Shown in pieces: positions 57,060 through 64,000 of a DNA stretch of 64,000 nucleotides; the first letter of the stretch is position 1, and every line of letters begins with the position of its first letter. The notes below the pieces were generated by a model. It saw only the letters and a program-made list of their open reading frames with translations. It ran no database searches and was not told where the DNA came from. The position numbers and the translations under genes were made by a program. The DNA comes from Polaromonas sp. CG_9.7. Lineage in GTDB: Bacteria; Pseudomonadota; Gammaproteobacteria; Burkholderiales; Burkholderiaceae_C. Where the stretch lies: the NCBI RefSeq assembly GCF_015752205.1, contig NZ_JADOVG010000003.1, forward strand, positions 186,001 through 250,000, in the 5' to 3' direction.

Positions 57060-57120
57060 TTCCGGCCTGACCGGCTGGCGCCCCTCCAGGCCGGTCAGTC
57101 GTCAGTGCCGGTCTGGAAAT

Positions 57121-57357
57121 TCAGATGCCGAGAAGTTTCTTGGCCTCTCCCAGGGCCTTTTCGGATTCGGCATGCTTGCCCGCCTTGTGGAAGGTTTCCC
57201 CGTCAGCGCGAAGCTTTTTGACCTTTGCCATGTCAGCGGCTGCGACCGCAGGGTTGCTTGAAAGCTTGGCGTCAATCTCTTTCATGTGCGTGGGGCAGCT
57301 GTTGGCAAAAACCAGTGATGAGCTTGCCAGGGCCATAGCGGCAATGATGCGTTTCAT
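57121..57357 (-). CDS. Small secreted hypothetical protein
   Basis: The product is 78 residues. A signal peptide (MKRIIAAMALASSSLVFANS) is followed by a short helical mature part (CPTHMKEIDAKLSSNP, AADMAKVKKLRADGETFHKA, HAESEKALGEAKKLLGI). It resembles small periplasmic helical-hairpin proteins seen in Comamonadaceae; no named family is recognised. It sits between the permease remnant and pssA. Confidence 0.75.
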   Translation of the reverse strand: MKRIIAAMALASSSLVFANSCPTHMKEIDAKLSSNPAVAAADMAKVKKLRADGETFHKAGKHAESEKALGEAKKLLGI

Positions 57358-57570
57358 GAGAGTCTCCAGTCAGTGTCAAAAAATGTTGACCACAAATAGT
57401 AGCAAGTTGCAGCCAATTCAGCACGCTTTTTTCTGGCCATGCCCACGAATATTGCGCATTGCTTTACGAGCTGGCTGTCAGGTAAAAACGCTTCAGCAAC
57501 GAATAAGCAGCACGGGGTTGGGCGCAGAAATGGGCTCATTCAGGCGGACAAAAGCGCCTGGGGCCGGGAG

Positions 57571-58197
57571 TCAAAGCTTGGGAAAGCGGATCCGGCTGAC
57601 CATCAGCGATCCCGACAGCGCGAACAGCAGCACCAGCGGATGCAGCGTGAAGCCGCCGAACATCATTTTTCCGAACCACAGCGAGTCCTGCAGCGCGCCT
57701 TGCCAGGCGGCGACCAGCATCACCATGACCAGCACCAGCGAGGTCGGAATGGGCGTTCCCTCAAAATATTTCACCTTGCCGCCGTCGCCCGTCAGCGACT
57801 CGGCGGTGACGTTGTAACGCGCCAGCCGGGACACGCCGCATGCCACGAAACCGGCCAGGATGATGCGGTCGTAGAGCCCCTGCATGCCGCAGCCGTAGGC
57901 AATCACGGCCGGGGCAACGCCGAAGGAAATGATGTCGGCCAGCGAGTCGAGTTCGCGGCCCATGGCCGAGGTTTTCTGGCGCCAGCGGGCAATGCGCCCG
58001 TCCAGCACGTCGAAAATTAGCGCGGCGACGACCAGCCAGCAGGCAAAGTAAACGTGCCTGACGTCGTTCATCTGCAGGTAGCTCATCATGGAAAACAAGG
58101 CTCCGATGCCGCAGATGGCATTGGCCAGCGTGAACCAGTCAGCCAGGTGGAATTCCCGGATCATGGCGAAAGGCTTGTTTATTTTTGGCAGGTTCAT
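57571..58197 (-). CDS. pssA: CDP-diacylglycerol-serine O-phosphatidyltransferase
   Basis: This integral membrane enzyme makes phosphatidylserine, the precursor of phosphatidylethanolamine. It has 208 residues, the membrane-embedded type II form. The CDP-alcohol phosphotransferase motif D-G-x2-A-R-x8-G-x3-D-x3-D is complete: D66, G67, A70, R71, G80, D84, D88. Six or so hydrophobic helices follow the family pattern. The start MNLPKINKPFAMIREFHLAD is plausible; a start at MIREF would remove 11 residues. Confidence 0.92.
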   Translation of the reverse strand: MNLPKINKPFAMIREFHLADWFTLANAICGIGALFSMMSYLQMNDVRHVYFACWLVVAALIFDVLDGRIARWRQKTSAMGRELDSLADIISFGVAPAVIAYGCGMQGLYDRIILAGFVACGVSRLARYNVTAESLTGDGGKVKYFEGTPIPTSLVLVMVMLVAAWQGALQDSLWFGKMMFGGFTLHPLVLLFALSGSLMVSRIRFPKL

Positions 58198-58303
58198 GAG
58201 GGAAAGCGTACCTGAGTTTTCTAAAAATGAAATCGTCCATCAGGACGGATGCATTGATGAACAAGGCGTTTTCATACGCTCCGGCCCCGGCCGGCCACCG
58301 GTT

Positions 58304-59317
58304 TCATTCAAAAATCAGCAGGCTGACCCAGTAGGCGATGGCAGCCACGCAGGCCGAGGCCGGAATCGTCAGGACCCAGGCCCAGACAATGCTGCCGGCC
58401 ACGCCCCAGCGCACAGCCGAGGCGCGCCGCGTCGAGCCAACGCCGACGATGGCGCCGGTGATGGTGTGCGTGGTTGAAACCGGAATGCCGAGCATGGTCG
58501 CCAGGAACAGCGTGATGGCGCCGCCAGTCTCAGCGCAAAACCCGCCCACCGGCTTGAGCTTGGTGATTTTCTGGCCCATGGTCTTGACGATGCGCCAGCC
58601 GCCGAACATGGTGCCGGCGGCAATCGCCGTATAGCAGACCACGATGGTCCAGGTCGGCGGCATCGCGTCGGCAGCCGAGGTGTAGCCGGTGGCAATCAAC
58701 AGCATCCAGATGATGCCGATGGTCTTTTGCGCGTCGTTGCCGCCGTGGCCCAGGCTGTAGGCGCCCGCCGAAACCAGCTGGAGCCGGCGAAACCAGCGGT
58801 CCACCTTGGACGGCGCGGCGCGCAGGCAAATCCAGGACACGGCCACCATCATCAGCGAGCCGAGCAAAAAGCCCAGCAGCGGCGAAATGAAGATGAACGC
58901 CACCGTCTTGATCAGGCCGCCCGAAATCAGCGCACCCGTGCCGGCTTTGGCCATCACCGCGCCCACAATGCCGCCAATCAGCGCATGCGACGAGCTGCTG
59001 GGAATGCCGAAATACCAGGTCACCAGGTTCCAGGTGATGGCACCCATGAGCGCGCCAAAAACGACGTGCGTGTCCACCACGCCAATCTCGACAATCCCCT
59101 TGCCGACCGTGGCGGCCACGCTCAGGTGAAAGACGAACAGCGCCAGCAGGTTGAAAGCGGCGGCAAACATGACCGCATGGCCGGGCTTGAGAACGCCGGT
59201 GGACACCACCGTGGCGATGGAATTGGCAGCGTCGTGAAAGCCGTTCATGAAGTCAAAGGCGATGGCCATGAAGACAAGCAGGGCCACGACCCAGAGAGCG
59301 GTCTGTGCAGTTTGCAT
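58304..59317 (-). CDS. pit: Inorganic phosphate transporter, PiT family
   Basis: This is a low-affinity phosphate (metal-phosphate/proton) symporter of 337 residues in the inner membrane. The inverted repeat signatures are FDFMNGFHDAANSIATVVST near the N-terminus and AYSLGHGGNDAQKTIGII in the middle. GIPSSSSHALIGGIVGAVMA and GIPVSTTHTITGAIVGVG are the paired re-entrant loops. It is 27 bases downstream of the DUF47 gene and probably in one operon with it. Confidence 0.94.
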   Translation of the reverse strand: MQTAQTALWVVALLVFMAIAFDFMNGFHDAANSIATVVSTGVLKPGHAVMFAAAFNLLALFVFHLSVAATVGKGIVEIGVVDTHVVFGALMGAITWNLVTWYFGIPSSSSHALIGGIVGAVMAKAGTGALISGGLIKTVAFIFISPLLGFLLGSLMMVAVSWICLRAAPSKVDRWFRRLQLVSAGAYSLGHGGNDAQKTIGIIWMLLIATGYTSAADAMPPTWTIVVCYTAIAAGTMFGGWRIVKTMGQKITKLKPVGGFCAETGGAITLFLATMLGIPVSTTHTITGAIVGVGSTRRASAVRWGVAGSIVWAWVLTIPASACVAAIAYWVSLLIFE

Positions 59318-59344
59318 GAGAAGGTCGGGTTCAGTCGCCGTGAA

Positions 59345-59992
59345 TCAGGAGTTTTCGAGGACGATGCCCTCGATCAGGTTGGCCGCGTCTTCGCACCGGT
59401 CGGTGATGGTTTCCAGCAGTTCGTACACCGCCTTGAGCTTGATGAGTTCGCGCACATCGGGCTCCTCGCGAAACAGCCGGCTCATGGCCGAGCGCATCAC
59501 ATGGTCGGCGTCGGATTCGAGCTTGTCGATTTCTGCGCAGGTCTTGAGCGCGGCTTCGGCGGTGGCGGCATCGCGGACCTTGCCGATCAGGGCAACGGCG
59601 TCCTTCAGGCGTTCACAGCATTTGACGCTCAGGTCGGTCAGCCGGATGATGTCGTCGGTCATGTGGCGCACGTCGTACAGCGCCATGGTTTCAGCCGAAT
59701 CCTGGATCAGGTCGGCCACGTCGTCCATCGTGTTGATCAGCTGGTGGATCTGGTCCCGGTCGATCGGGGTGATGAAGGTCTTGTGCAAGACACGGCTGAC
59801 TTCATGCGTGATGCGGTCGGCGGCGCGTTCGGCCTCATCGACCTCGCGGTGGTGCAGGTTGCGTTTTTCCACATCGCTGTAGTTGGCCACCATCTTGGAA
59901 AAAGCATGGGCGGCTTCAACTATCCGGTTGGCATGCTGGTCGAACATCTCGAAAAAATTGCCTTCTCGCGGCAAAAACTTGCTGAACAGCAT
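59345..59992 (-). CDS. DUF47 (PhoU-like) phosphate transport regulator
   Basis: This all-helical 215-residue cytoplasmic protein is of the PhoU/DUF47 type. Metal-binding E/D-x3-D motifs are visible in VDEAERAADRITHEVSRVLH, IDRDQIHQLINTMDDVADLI and KAVYELLETITDRCEDAANL. Members next to pit genes are thought to modulate Pit activity. The start MLFSKFLPREGNFFEMFDQH at 59992 matches the family N-terminus. Confidence 0.92.
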   Translation of the reverse strand: MLFSKFLPREGNFFEMFDQHANRIVEAAHAFSKMVANYSDVEKRNLHHREVDEAERAADRITHEVSRVLHKTFITPIDRDQIHQLINTMDDVADLIQDSAETMALYDVRHMTDDIIRLTDLSVKCCERLKDAVALIGKVRDAATAEAALKTCAEIDKLESDADHVMRSAMSRLFREEPDVRELIKLKAVYELLETITDRCEDAANLIEGIVLENS

Positions 59993-60245
59993 GGGATATC
60001 CTCAAAAAATCAAGTCCGAAATATGACGGATTTGTGACAGCCGGGAGTTTAACCGCGATGACTTTGCCATCCAGTTGACGGCCAGGCCAACTTTTCACTG
60101 ATGGATAACCCTGATAAATGATCGTCTGTTCGCAGGTCGGCGCCAGTGCGGGACTGCGCCAGGCCTCGGGGGGACAGCGCAGCACACGCCTTGAACTTCG
60201 CCGACCCAAGCGGCCAGAAACCCGATCCATCCTTGAGGCAAGTCC

Positions 60246-60389
60246 TCAAGCCCCAGGTCCGACCAGCTTCAGCACCAGCGTCAGGCTGATCAGCGCCAGG
60301 GCGGTCGAAACCGCCACAACAGCGACAACAACAACAGCCAATTCATCGCGGCCATGACAGAAGGAAATCACGCAGACTTTTGATTCACT
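60246..60389 (-). CDS. Possible small single-helix membrane protein
   Basis: This 47-residue frame starts at GTG 60389: SESKVCVISFCHGRDELAVV, then a hydrophobic helix VVAVVAVSTALALISLTLVL and KLVGPGA before TGA. The helix is well formed and the residues after it are positive. Codon third positions are GC-rich. No clear Shine-Dalgarno and no homologue I can name, so this is tentative. Confidence 0.35.
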   Translation of the reverse strand, partial: SESKVCVISFCHGRDELAVVVVAVVAVSTALALISLTLVLKLVGPGA

Positions 60390-60410
60390 CACGCAAGCCG
60401 CACAGCCGCT

Positions 60411-60470
60411 TTCACTACTTTATTCATAGCTGCTTGTGCATGCTGAGTCTGTGCGAATGACTTTTTTTAT
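60411..60470 (+). repeat. Dispersed palindromic repeat, intergenic copy near zur
   Basis: 60411-60427 reads ACTACTTTATTCATAGC, followed by TGCTTGTGCATGCTGAGT, then TGTGCGAATGACTTTTTTT. The left arm is degenerate but the downstream part fits the family. It lies downstream of zur and may act as a transcription end. Confidence 0.65.
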
Positions 60471-60520
60471 AGAAAAACATGCTGTTATGAAAAATCCCAC
60501 ACGCTGGCGTTTGCGCTGAA

Positions 60521-61042
60521 TCAGGGCGCCGGGGCGGTGGCGCAGTCAACGCAGACGCCGCGCACGGCAAAGTCCATGCTCAGGCCTTGGTAGCCCAGCG
60601 CCTTCAGGGCAGCCAGCGCGGATTGCGCAGCCCGTTCCAGATCGTCGGCGTTGCCCATCAGCGCGCCCTCCAGCGGGCTGTCACGGTGGCAGCTCTGGCA
60701 TTCAAAGTGCGGCATTGCCTGCACACTGGCCGGCATTGCCTGGTAGCGGCGCACCCGGCTCGCATCGACTCGGCACAGCAGCAGACCGACCTGCGTCAGC
60801 CGGTCGATCAGCCGGTACAGCGTGACGCGGTCCAGCGCCAGCGGGCCTTCGCCGCTCAGCGCCGTTTGCAGCTGCGCGTGGGTGTAGCTGGTGTTGGCAT
60901 GCGCCAGCAGCCAGCCCAGCACCCGCCGCGCCGCTGCCGTTCGCCTTAGTCCGTGGGCCGACAGCAGCGCATCGATGGGGTCTAGGGCGATTGATTCGGA
61001 GGGCTGGATGGATGCCATAAGTTGCTTTTTAATCGCTTTCAT
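60521..61042 (-). CDS. zur: Fur family transcriptional regulator, probable Zur
   Basis: This 173-residue Fur-type repressor has a winged-helix domain at about 20-90 (LRRTAAARRVLGWLL, LDRVTLYRLIDRLTQVGLLL). The dimerisation domain holds structural zinc cysteines C115 and C118 (CQSCH) and C164 and C167 (CVDC), plus H112. Placed divergent from znuCBA with two matching inverted repeats in between, it is most likely the zinc-responsive Zur. ATG at 61042 was chosen; ATG at 61018 (MASIQPSES) is also possible. Confidence 0.88.
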   Translation of the reverse strand: MKAIKKQLMASIQPSESIALDPIDALLSAHGLRRTAAARRVLGWLLAHANTSYTHAQLQTALSGEGPLALDRVTLYRLIDRLTQVGLLLCRVDASRVRRYQAMPASVQAMPHFECQSCHRDSPLEGALMGNADDLERAAQSALAALKALGYQGLSMDFAVRGVCVDCATAPAP

Positions 61043-61054
61043 TTTCGCTTTTAA

Positions 61055-61069
61055 TGCAATTCAGTTGCG
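61055..61069. promoter_or_regulatory. Putative Zur operator 1
   Basis: TGCAATTCAGTTGCG, arms TGCAA / TTGCG around a 5-base centre, lies 12 bases from the zur start and upstream of the znu operon. The arrangement is like Zur/Fur-family inverted repeats. Confidence 0.65.
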
Positions 61070-61086
61070 TTACACTCTTCCGCTAT

Positions 61087-61101
61087 CGCAATCAGGTTGC
61101 A
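61087..61101. promoter_or_regulatory. Putative Zur operator 2
   Basis: CGCAATCAGGTTGCA has the same 5-5-5 architecture as operator 1 and starts 32 bases to its right, about three helical turns away. Both would let one Zur dimer pair repress zur and znu together. Confidence 0.65.
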
Positions 61102-61145
61102 TTATTACAGCAACCGGCTATTGGCCAATATTTTTCCGGAACAAC

Positions 61146-61304
61146 ATGAAATCGCAATCCTTTTTTGCAGCCCGCACGGCCCGTACCCTCCTGCCCAGCG
61201 TGCTGGCCTGGCCAGCCTGGCTGCGCGTGCTGGCGGTGCTGCCCGTCGTGGCGCTGCTCTGGCTGGCGGTGGCCTGGGCGCAACTGGAAGTGGCCCCGTG
61301 GTGA
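61146..61304 (+). CDS. Small membrane peptide at the head of the znu operon
   Basis: This 52-residue ORF, ATG at 61146, lies between the Zur operators and znuC. It has a basic amphipathic N-terminus (MKSQSFFAARTARTLLPS) and a hydrophobic helix (LRVLAVLPVVALLWLAVAWA), ending QLEVAPW. Its stop overlaps the znuC GTG start, indicating translational coupling. No family is recognised. The coupling and operon position argue that it is real. Confidence 0.6.
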   Translation: MKSQSFFAARTARTLLPSVLAWPAWLRVLAVLPVVALLWLAVAWAQLEVAPW

Positions 61305-62080
61305 GCACCCGCCCCGTGGTGGCGCTGGACAACCTCACGGTGAGCTACCGCCAGCACCCGGCACTGCACCACATCAGCGGCAGCTTTGCGCCCGGCTCAC
61401 TGACGGCCGTGGTCGGCCCCAACGGCTCGGGCAAAAGCACGCTGCTCAAAAGCATCGTCGGCCTGCTGCCCATCGAAGGCGGCCGGTCGGGCGGCGCGCT
61501 GACGGTGACGCTGGCGCGCAAGTGCATCGCCTACCTGCCGCAGGTGGCTGAAATCGACCGCAGCTTTCCCATCGATGTGCGCGACTGCGTGCTGCTGGGC
61601 TGCTGGTCAAGCGCCGGGGCATGGGGCGCCGTCACGCAGGCCATGCAGGGCAAGGTCGATGCGGCACTGCAAGCCGTGGGGCTGGAAGGCTTTGAGCGCC
61701 GTACCATTGGCAGCCTCTCAAGCGGCCAGATGCAGCGGGTGATGTTTGCCCGCATGCTGGCGCAAGACGCCGAGTTGATCCTGCTGGACGAGCCCTTCAA
61801 CGCCATTGATGCCAAAACCACCGCCGCCCTGCTGGTGCTGGTGCACCAGTGGCATCAACAAGGCCGCACCGTGATTGCCGTGCTGCACGACGATGCGCTG
61901 GTGCGCCAGCACTTTCCGTCTACCTTGCTGCTGGCCCGCGAACTGGTGGGCTGGGGCGCCACCAGCGAGGTGCTGACCGAGCCCAATTTGCGCAGCGCCC
62001 GCGCCATGGCCGAGCACTGGGACGAGGCCGCCGGGCTGTGCGACATCGACGCGCTGGCCGCGCAAAAGGCCACTGCATGA
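61301..62080 (+). CDS. znuC: Zinc ABC transporter ATP-binding protein
   Basis: This 259-residue ATPase drives the Znu importer. Walker A is VVGPNGSGKSTLLKSIVGL, signature LSSGQMQRVMFARMLAQ, Walker B LILLDEPFNAID and the H-loop AVLHDD. The class (metal-chelate, ABC-3) fits zinc/manganese importers. GTG at 61301 (or 61298) is the start; the frame upstream is shared with no other conserved residues. The stop overlaps znuB in ATGA. Confidence 0.92.
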   Translation: MSTRPVVALDNLTVSYRQHPALHHISGSFAPGSLTAVVGPNGSGKSTLLKSIVGLLPIEGGRSGGALTVTLARKCIAYLPQVAEIDRSFPIDVRDCVLLGCWSSAGAWGAVTQAMQGKVDAALQAVGLEGFERRTIGSLSSGQMQRVMFARMLAQDAELILLDEPFNAIDAKTTAALLVLVHQWHQQGRTVIAVLHDDALVRQHFPSTLLLARELVGWGATSEVLTEPNLRSARAMAEHWDEAAGLCDIDALAAQKATA

Positions 62081-62961
62081 TGGCGCTTGCCGCCTGGCTG
62101 TGGGACACGGCCTTTGCCCCGTTTGCCGAATTTGCCTTCATGCGCCGCGCGCTCGTCGCCACGCTGGCGCTGTCGCTCAGTGCCGCGCCGCTGGGGGTTT
62201 TTTTAACGCTGCGGCGCATGAGCCTGCTGGGCGATGCGCTCAGTCATGCGGTGCTGCCGGGCGTGGCCATTGGTTTCATGCTGAGCGGTTTGTCGCTCAC
62301 CGCCATGGCCCTGGGCGGCGTCGTGGCCGGCATGCTGGTGGCGGCACTGGCCGGACTGGTCACACGTTTCACTGCCCTGAAGGAAGACGCCAGCCTGGCC
62401 GCAATCTACCTGGTGGCGCTGGCGCTGGGCGTGATGCTGATCTCGGGCCACGGCTCCCAGCTGGACCTGCTGCACATCCTGTTTGGCAGTGCGCTGGGCG
62501 TGGACAGCCAGGGCCTGCTGATGGTGGCCGGCGTGGCCAGCGTCAGCGTGCTGCTGCTGGCCGCGATGTACCGCGGGCTGGTGCTGGAAAGTTTCGACCC
62601 GGTGTTTCTGGGCGCGGCCGGCCGGCGCGGCTGGCTCTGGCAGCAAGGCTTTTTGATGCTGGTGGTCATCAATTTGGTGGCCGGTTTTCAGACCCTCGGC
62701 ACCTTGATGGCGGTCGGGCTGATGATGCTGCCCGCCGTGTCCAGCCGGCTCTGGCACGACACGCTGCCGGCGCAACTGGTCAATGCCAGCGTACAGGCCA
62801 TGCTGGCCAGCGCGTCAGGGCTGCTGCTCTCCTACCACTTCGATACGCCCTCGGGGCCGACCATCATTGCCTGCGCCGGCGCGCTTTACCTTGCGTCGCT
62901 GCTGTTCGCTCCTGGTGGCTGGCTGCCGCGCCTGTGGACAACGACGCATCGGGTGGCCTGA
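62077..62961 (+). CDS. znuB: Zinc ABC transporter permease
   Basis: This is an ABC-3 family permease, 294 residues, with about eight hydrophobic helices. Family blocks include LRRMSLLGDALSHAVLPGVA, SLAAIYLVALALGVMLIS and GFQTLGTLMAVGLMMLPAVS. It forms the inner-membrane channel with ZnuC. A second ATG at 62080 would shorten it by one residue. Confidence 0.93.
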   Translation: MMALAAWLWDTAFAPFAEFAFMRRALVATLALSLSAAPLGVFLTLRRMSLLGDALSHAVLPGVAIGFMLSGLSLTAMALGGVVAGMLVAALAGLVTRFTALKEDASLAAIYLVALALGVMLISGHGSQLDLLHILFGSALGVDSQGLLMVAGVASVSVLLLAAMYRGLVLESFDPVFLGAAGRRGWLWQQGFLMLVVINLVAGFQTLGTLMAVGLMMLPAVSSRLWHDTLPAQLVNASVQAMLASASGLLLSYHFDTPSGPTIIACAGALYLASLLFAPGGWLPRLWTTTHRVA

Positions 62962-63013
62962 ACGAATCCGGTTTTTTTCATCATTTCTTTCACCTCTTTC
63001 CAAAGGCGCATCC

Positions 63014-63922
63014 ATGAACCCTGTATTTCGCAAACTTCTGCTGGCGGGTATTGCCAGCGCCGCCCTGCTGTCCGGCGCCAGCTTCGCGGCTGACAAATTG
63101 CCCGTCATTGCCAGCTTCAGCATCCTGGGCGACCTGGTGCGCGTGGTGGGCGGCGAGCGCGTCAGCGTCACCACCCTGGTTGGACCCGATGAAGACGCCC
63201 ACGTGTTTGAGCCCAGGCCGGCCGATGTCAAGGCCATCGCACAAACCAGACTGCTGGTGACCAACGGCCTGGGTTTTGAGCCGTGGGCGCAAAAAATCGT
63301 CAAATCCGCTGGCTACCAGGGCCAGTCCGTGGTGGCCTCGCAGGGTGTCAAACCGCGCCAGCTGCAGGCCGAAAAAGGCCATCAGCACGCAGAAACCGAT
63401 CCGCACGCCTGGCAAGACCCGGGCAACGTGGTGCTGTATGTGCGCAACATCACCGCCGCGCTGACCAAGGTGGACCCGACAGGCGCCAGCGTTTACCAGG
63501 CCAACAGCGACGCCTATGTGAAAGAGCTGCAGACGCTGGACGCCTGGGCCAAGTCACAGTTCGCGGCCCTGCCGCCGGCCAAGCGCCAGGTGATCACCTC
63601 GCACGATGCGTTTGGCTACTTCGGCGCGCATTACCAGATCAAGTTTCTCGCGCCACAAGGCATGTCCACCGAAATGGAACCGAGCGCCAAAGATGTGGCC
63701 CGGCTCATCCAGCAGATTCAGCGTGAAAAGATCAAGGCCGTGTTTATCGAAAACATGAGCGCGCCCAAGCTGCTGGCCCAGCTCAGCAAGGATGCAGGCG
63801 TGACGGTCGGACCGACCCTGTTTGTGGACGCCCTGTCAACGCCGCAAGGCCCTGCCGGCAGCTACCTCCAGCTGATGCGCCACAACGTGACGCAGCTGGC
63901 CGCCGGCATGAAGCTGAACTGA
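63014..63922 (+). CDS. znuA: Zinc ABC transporter periplasmic binding protein
   Basis: This 302-residue cluster A-I metal-binding protein has a signal peptide ending at ASFA-A (about residue 25). Metal ligands are likely in DEDAHVFEPRPADV, DPHAWQDPGNVVLYV, SHDAFGYFGAHYQI and the acidic residue in TLFVDALS. The His-rich loop usual in ZnuA is cut down to a short KGHQHAETDPHAW. The Zur context supports zinc; manganese is possible. ATG at 63014 opens the signal peptide. Confidence 0.92.
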   Translation: MNPVFRKLLLAGIASAALLSGASFAADKLPVIASFSILGDLVRVVGGERVSVTTLVGPDEDAHVFEPRPADVKAIAQTRLLVTNGLGFEPWAQKIVKSAGYQGQSVVASQGVKPRQLQAEKGHQHAETDPHAWQDPGNVVLYVRNITAALTKVDPTGASVYQANSDAYVKELQTLDAWAKSQFAALPPAKRQVITSHDAFGYFGAHYQIKFLAPQGMSTEMEPSAKDVARLIQQIQREKIKAVFIENMSAPKLLAQLSKDAGVTVGPTLFVDALSTPQGPAGSYLQLMRHNVTQLAAGMKLN

Positions 63923-63929
63923 GTCTGCA

Positions 63930-63980
63930 ACTGTTAAAACCATAGCTGCCAGCGCATGCTCCATAAGCGCTGGTGGCCTG
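63930..63980 (+). repeat. Dispersed palindromic repeat, intergenic copy after znuA
   Basis: 63930-63946 reads ACTGTTAAAACCATAGC, followed by a perfect second palindrome CCAGCGC-N11-GCGCTGG (63949-63973) and TGGCCTG. This copy shows that the right half of the repeat can also form a hairpin. Confidence 0.75.
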
Positions 63981-64000
63981 AAACACCCTGAACACGTCAA

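Larger units (their letters stand above)
59993..60520. other. Intergenic stretch upstream of the DUF47-pit operon and downstream of zur
   Basis: This 528-base stretch has a possible 47-codon single-helix ORF (60246-60389, minus) and a dispersed repeat copy (60411-60470). The part next to 59992 is expected to hold the DUF47-pit promoter, but no clear boxes were picked out. Confidence 0.5.

Noticed and set aside
58727..60037. 436-codon plus-strand frame antisense to pit and the DUF47 gene
   Set aside because: Spans two well-identified genes and has no motif of its own.

Overview
The window is a GC-rich bacterial chromosome segment. Its gene content and order (parE-lytic transglycosylase-parC, coaBC-dut, pyrG-eno-ftsB, roxA next to a SlyD-type FKBP, a Bug-type periplasmic binding protein, cfa-xerD, ZnuCBA with Zur) point to the Burkholderiales, family Comamonadaceae, most likely a Polaromonas- or Rhodoferax-like organism. 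That assignment rests on protein family resemblance and synteny recalled from memory, not on a search. No rRNA, tRNA or CRISPR array was seen.

Layout. 1-5.4 kb: topoisomerase IV genes (parC cut by the window edge, parE) with a lytic transglycosylase between them. 5.6-10.6 kb: an MFS transporter with a 39-residue membrane peptide, a methyltransferase, dapA-bamC and a metallo-beta-lactamase-fold hydrolase. 10.6-16.5 kb: small lipoproteins, roxA, an FKBP, dut and coaBC. 16.6-22.2 kb: a molybdenum aldehyde oxidoreductase operon (paoABC-like) facing its maturation genes (xdhC, mocA-like). 22.4-27.3 kb: pyrG, eno, ftsB and hslO. 27.5-37.4 kb: gamma carbonic anhydrase, a DUF455 ferritin-like protein, cfa, xerD, a Bug protein, an AEC transporter, queG, tsaE and amiC. 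38.1-41 kb: dedA and mutL. 41-43.9 kb: an AT-rich island with transposase scars and an orphan gene, closed by a second, decayed copy of the mutL 3' end. 44-52.9 kb: DUF3429, gdhA, a hydrolase, miaA, an ABC ATPase, threonine dehydratase and a large FtsX-type permease. 53-57.1 kb: a trimeric autotransporter adhesin with an SmpA/OmlA-like lipoprotein, closed by a decayed second copy of the permease 3' end. 57.1-64 kb: pssA, phosphate transport (pit plus a DUF47 partner), and Zur with the zinc importer ZnuCBA.

Most of the window is core housekeeping DNA. The unusual material is of two kinds. First, two accessory islands, 41.0-43.9 kb and 52.9-57.1 kb, are each bracketed by a duplication of the 3' end of the upstream core gene (mutL; the permease). 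In both, the distal copy starts nearly identical, then diverges and carries small indels. Second, a dispersed repeat built on a 17-nt imperfect palindrome (GCTATT-N5-AATAGC followed by about TGCTTGCGC) occurs at about eleven sites. Roughly half of these lie inside protein-coding genes, in frame, as extra residues at variable positions of MiaA, CoaBC, MutL, the FtsX permease and the DUF455 protein.

Functional links: Zur probably represses the divergent znu operon through two 5-5-5 inverted repeats. XdhC and the MocA-like protein probably load the molybdenum cofactor of the Pao enzyme. The DUF47 protein and Pit form a low-affinity phosphate transporter. The LolD-like ATPase and the FtsX permease, split by a reverse-strand gene, are probably one ABC system.
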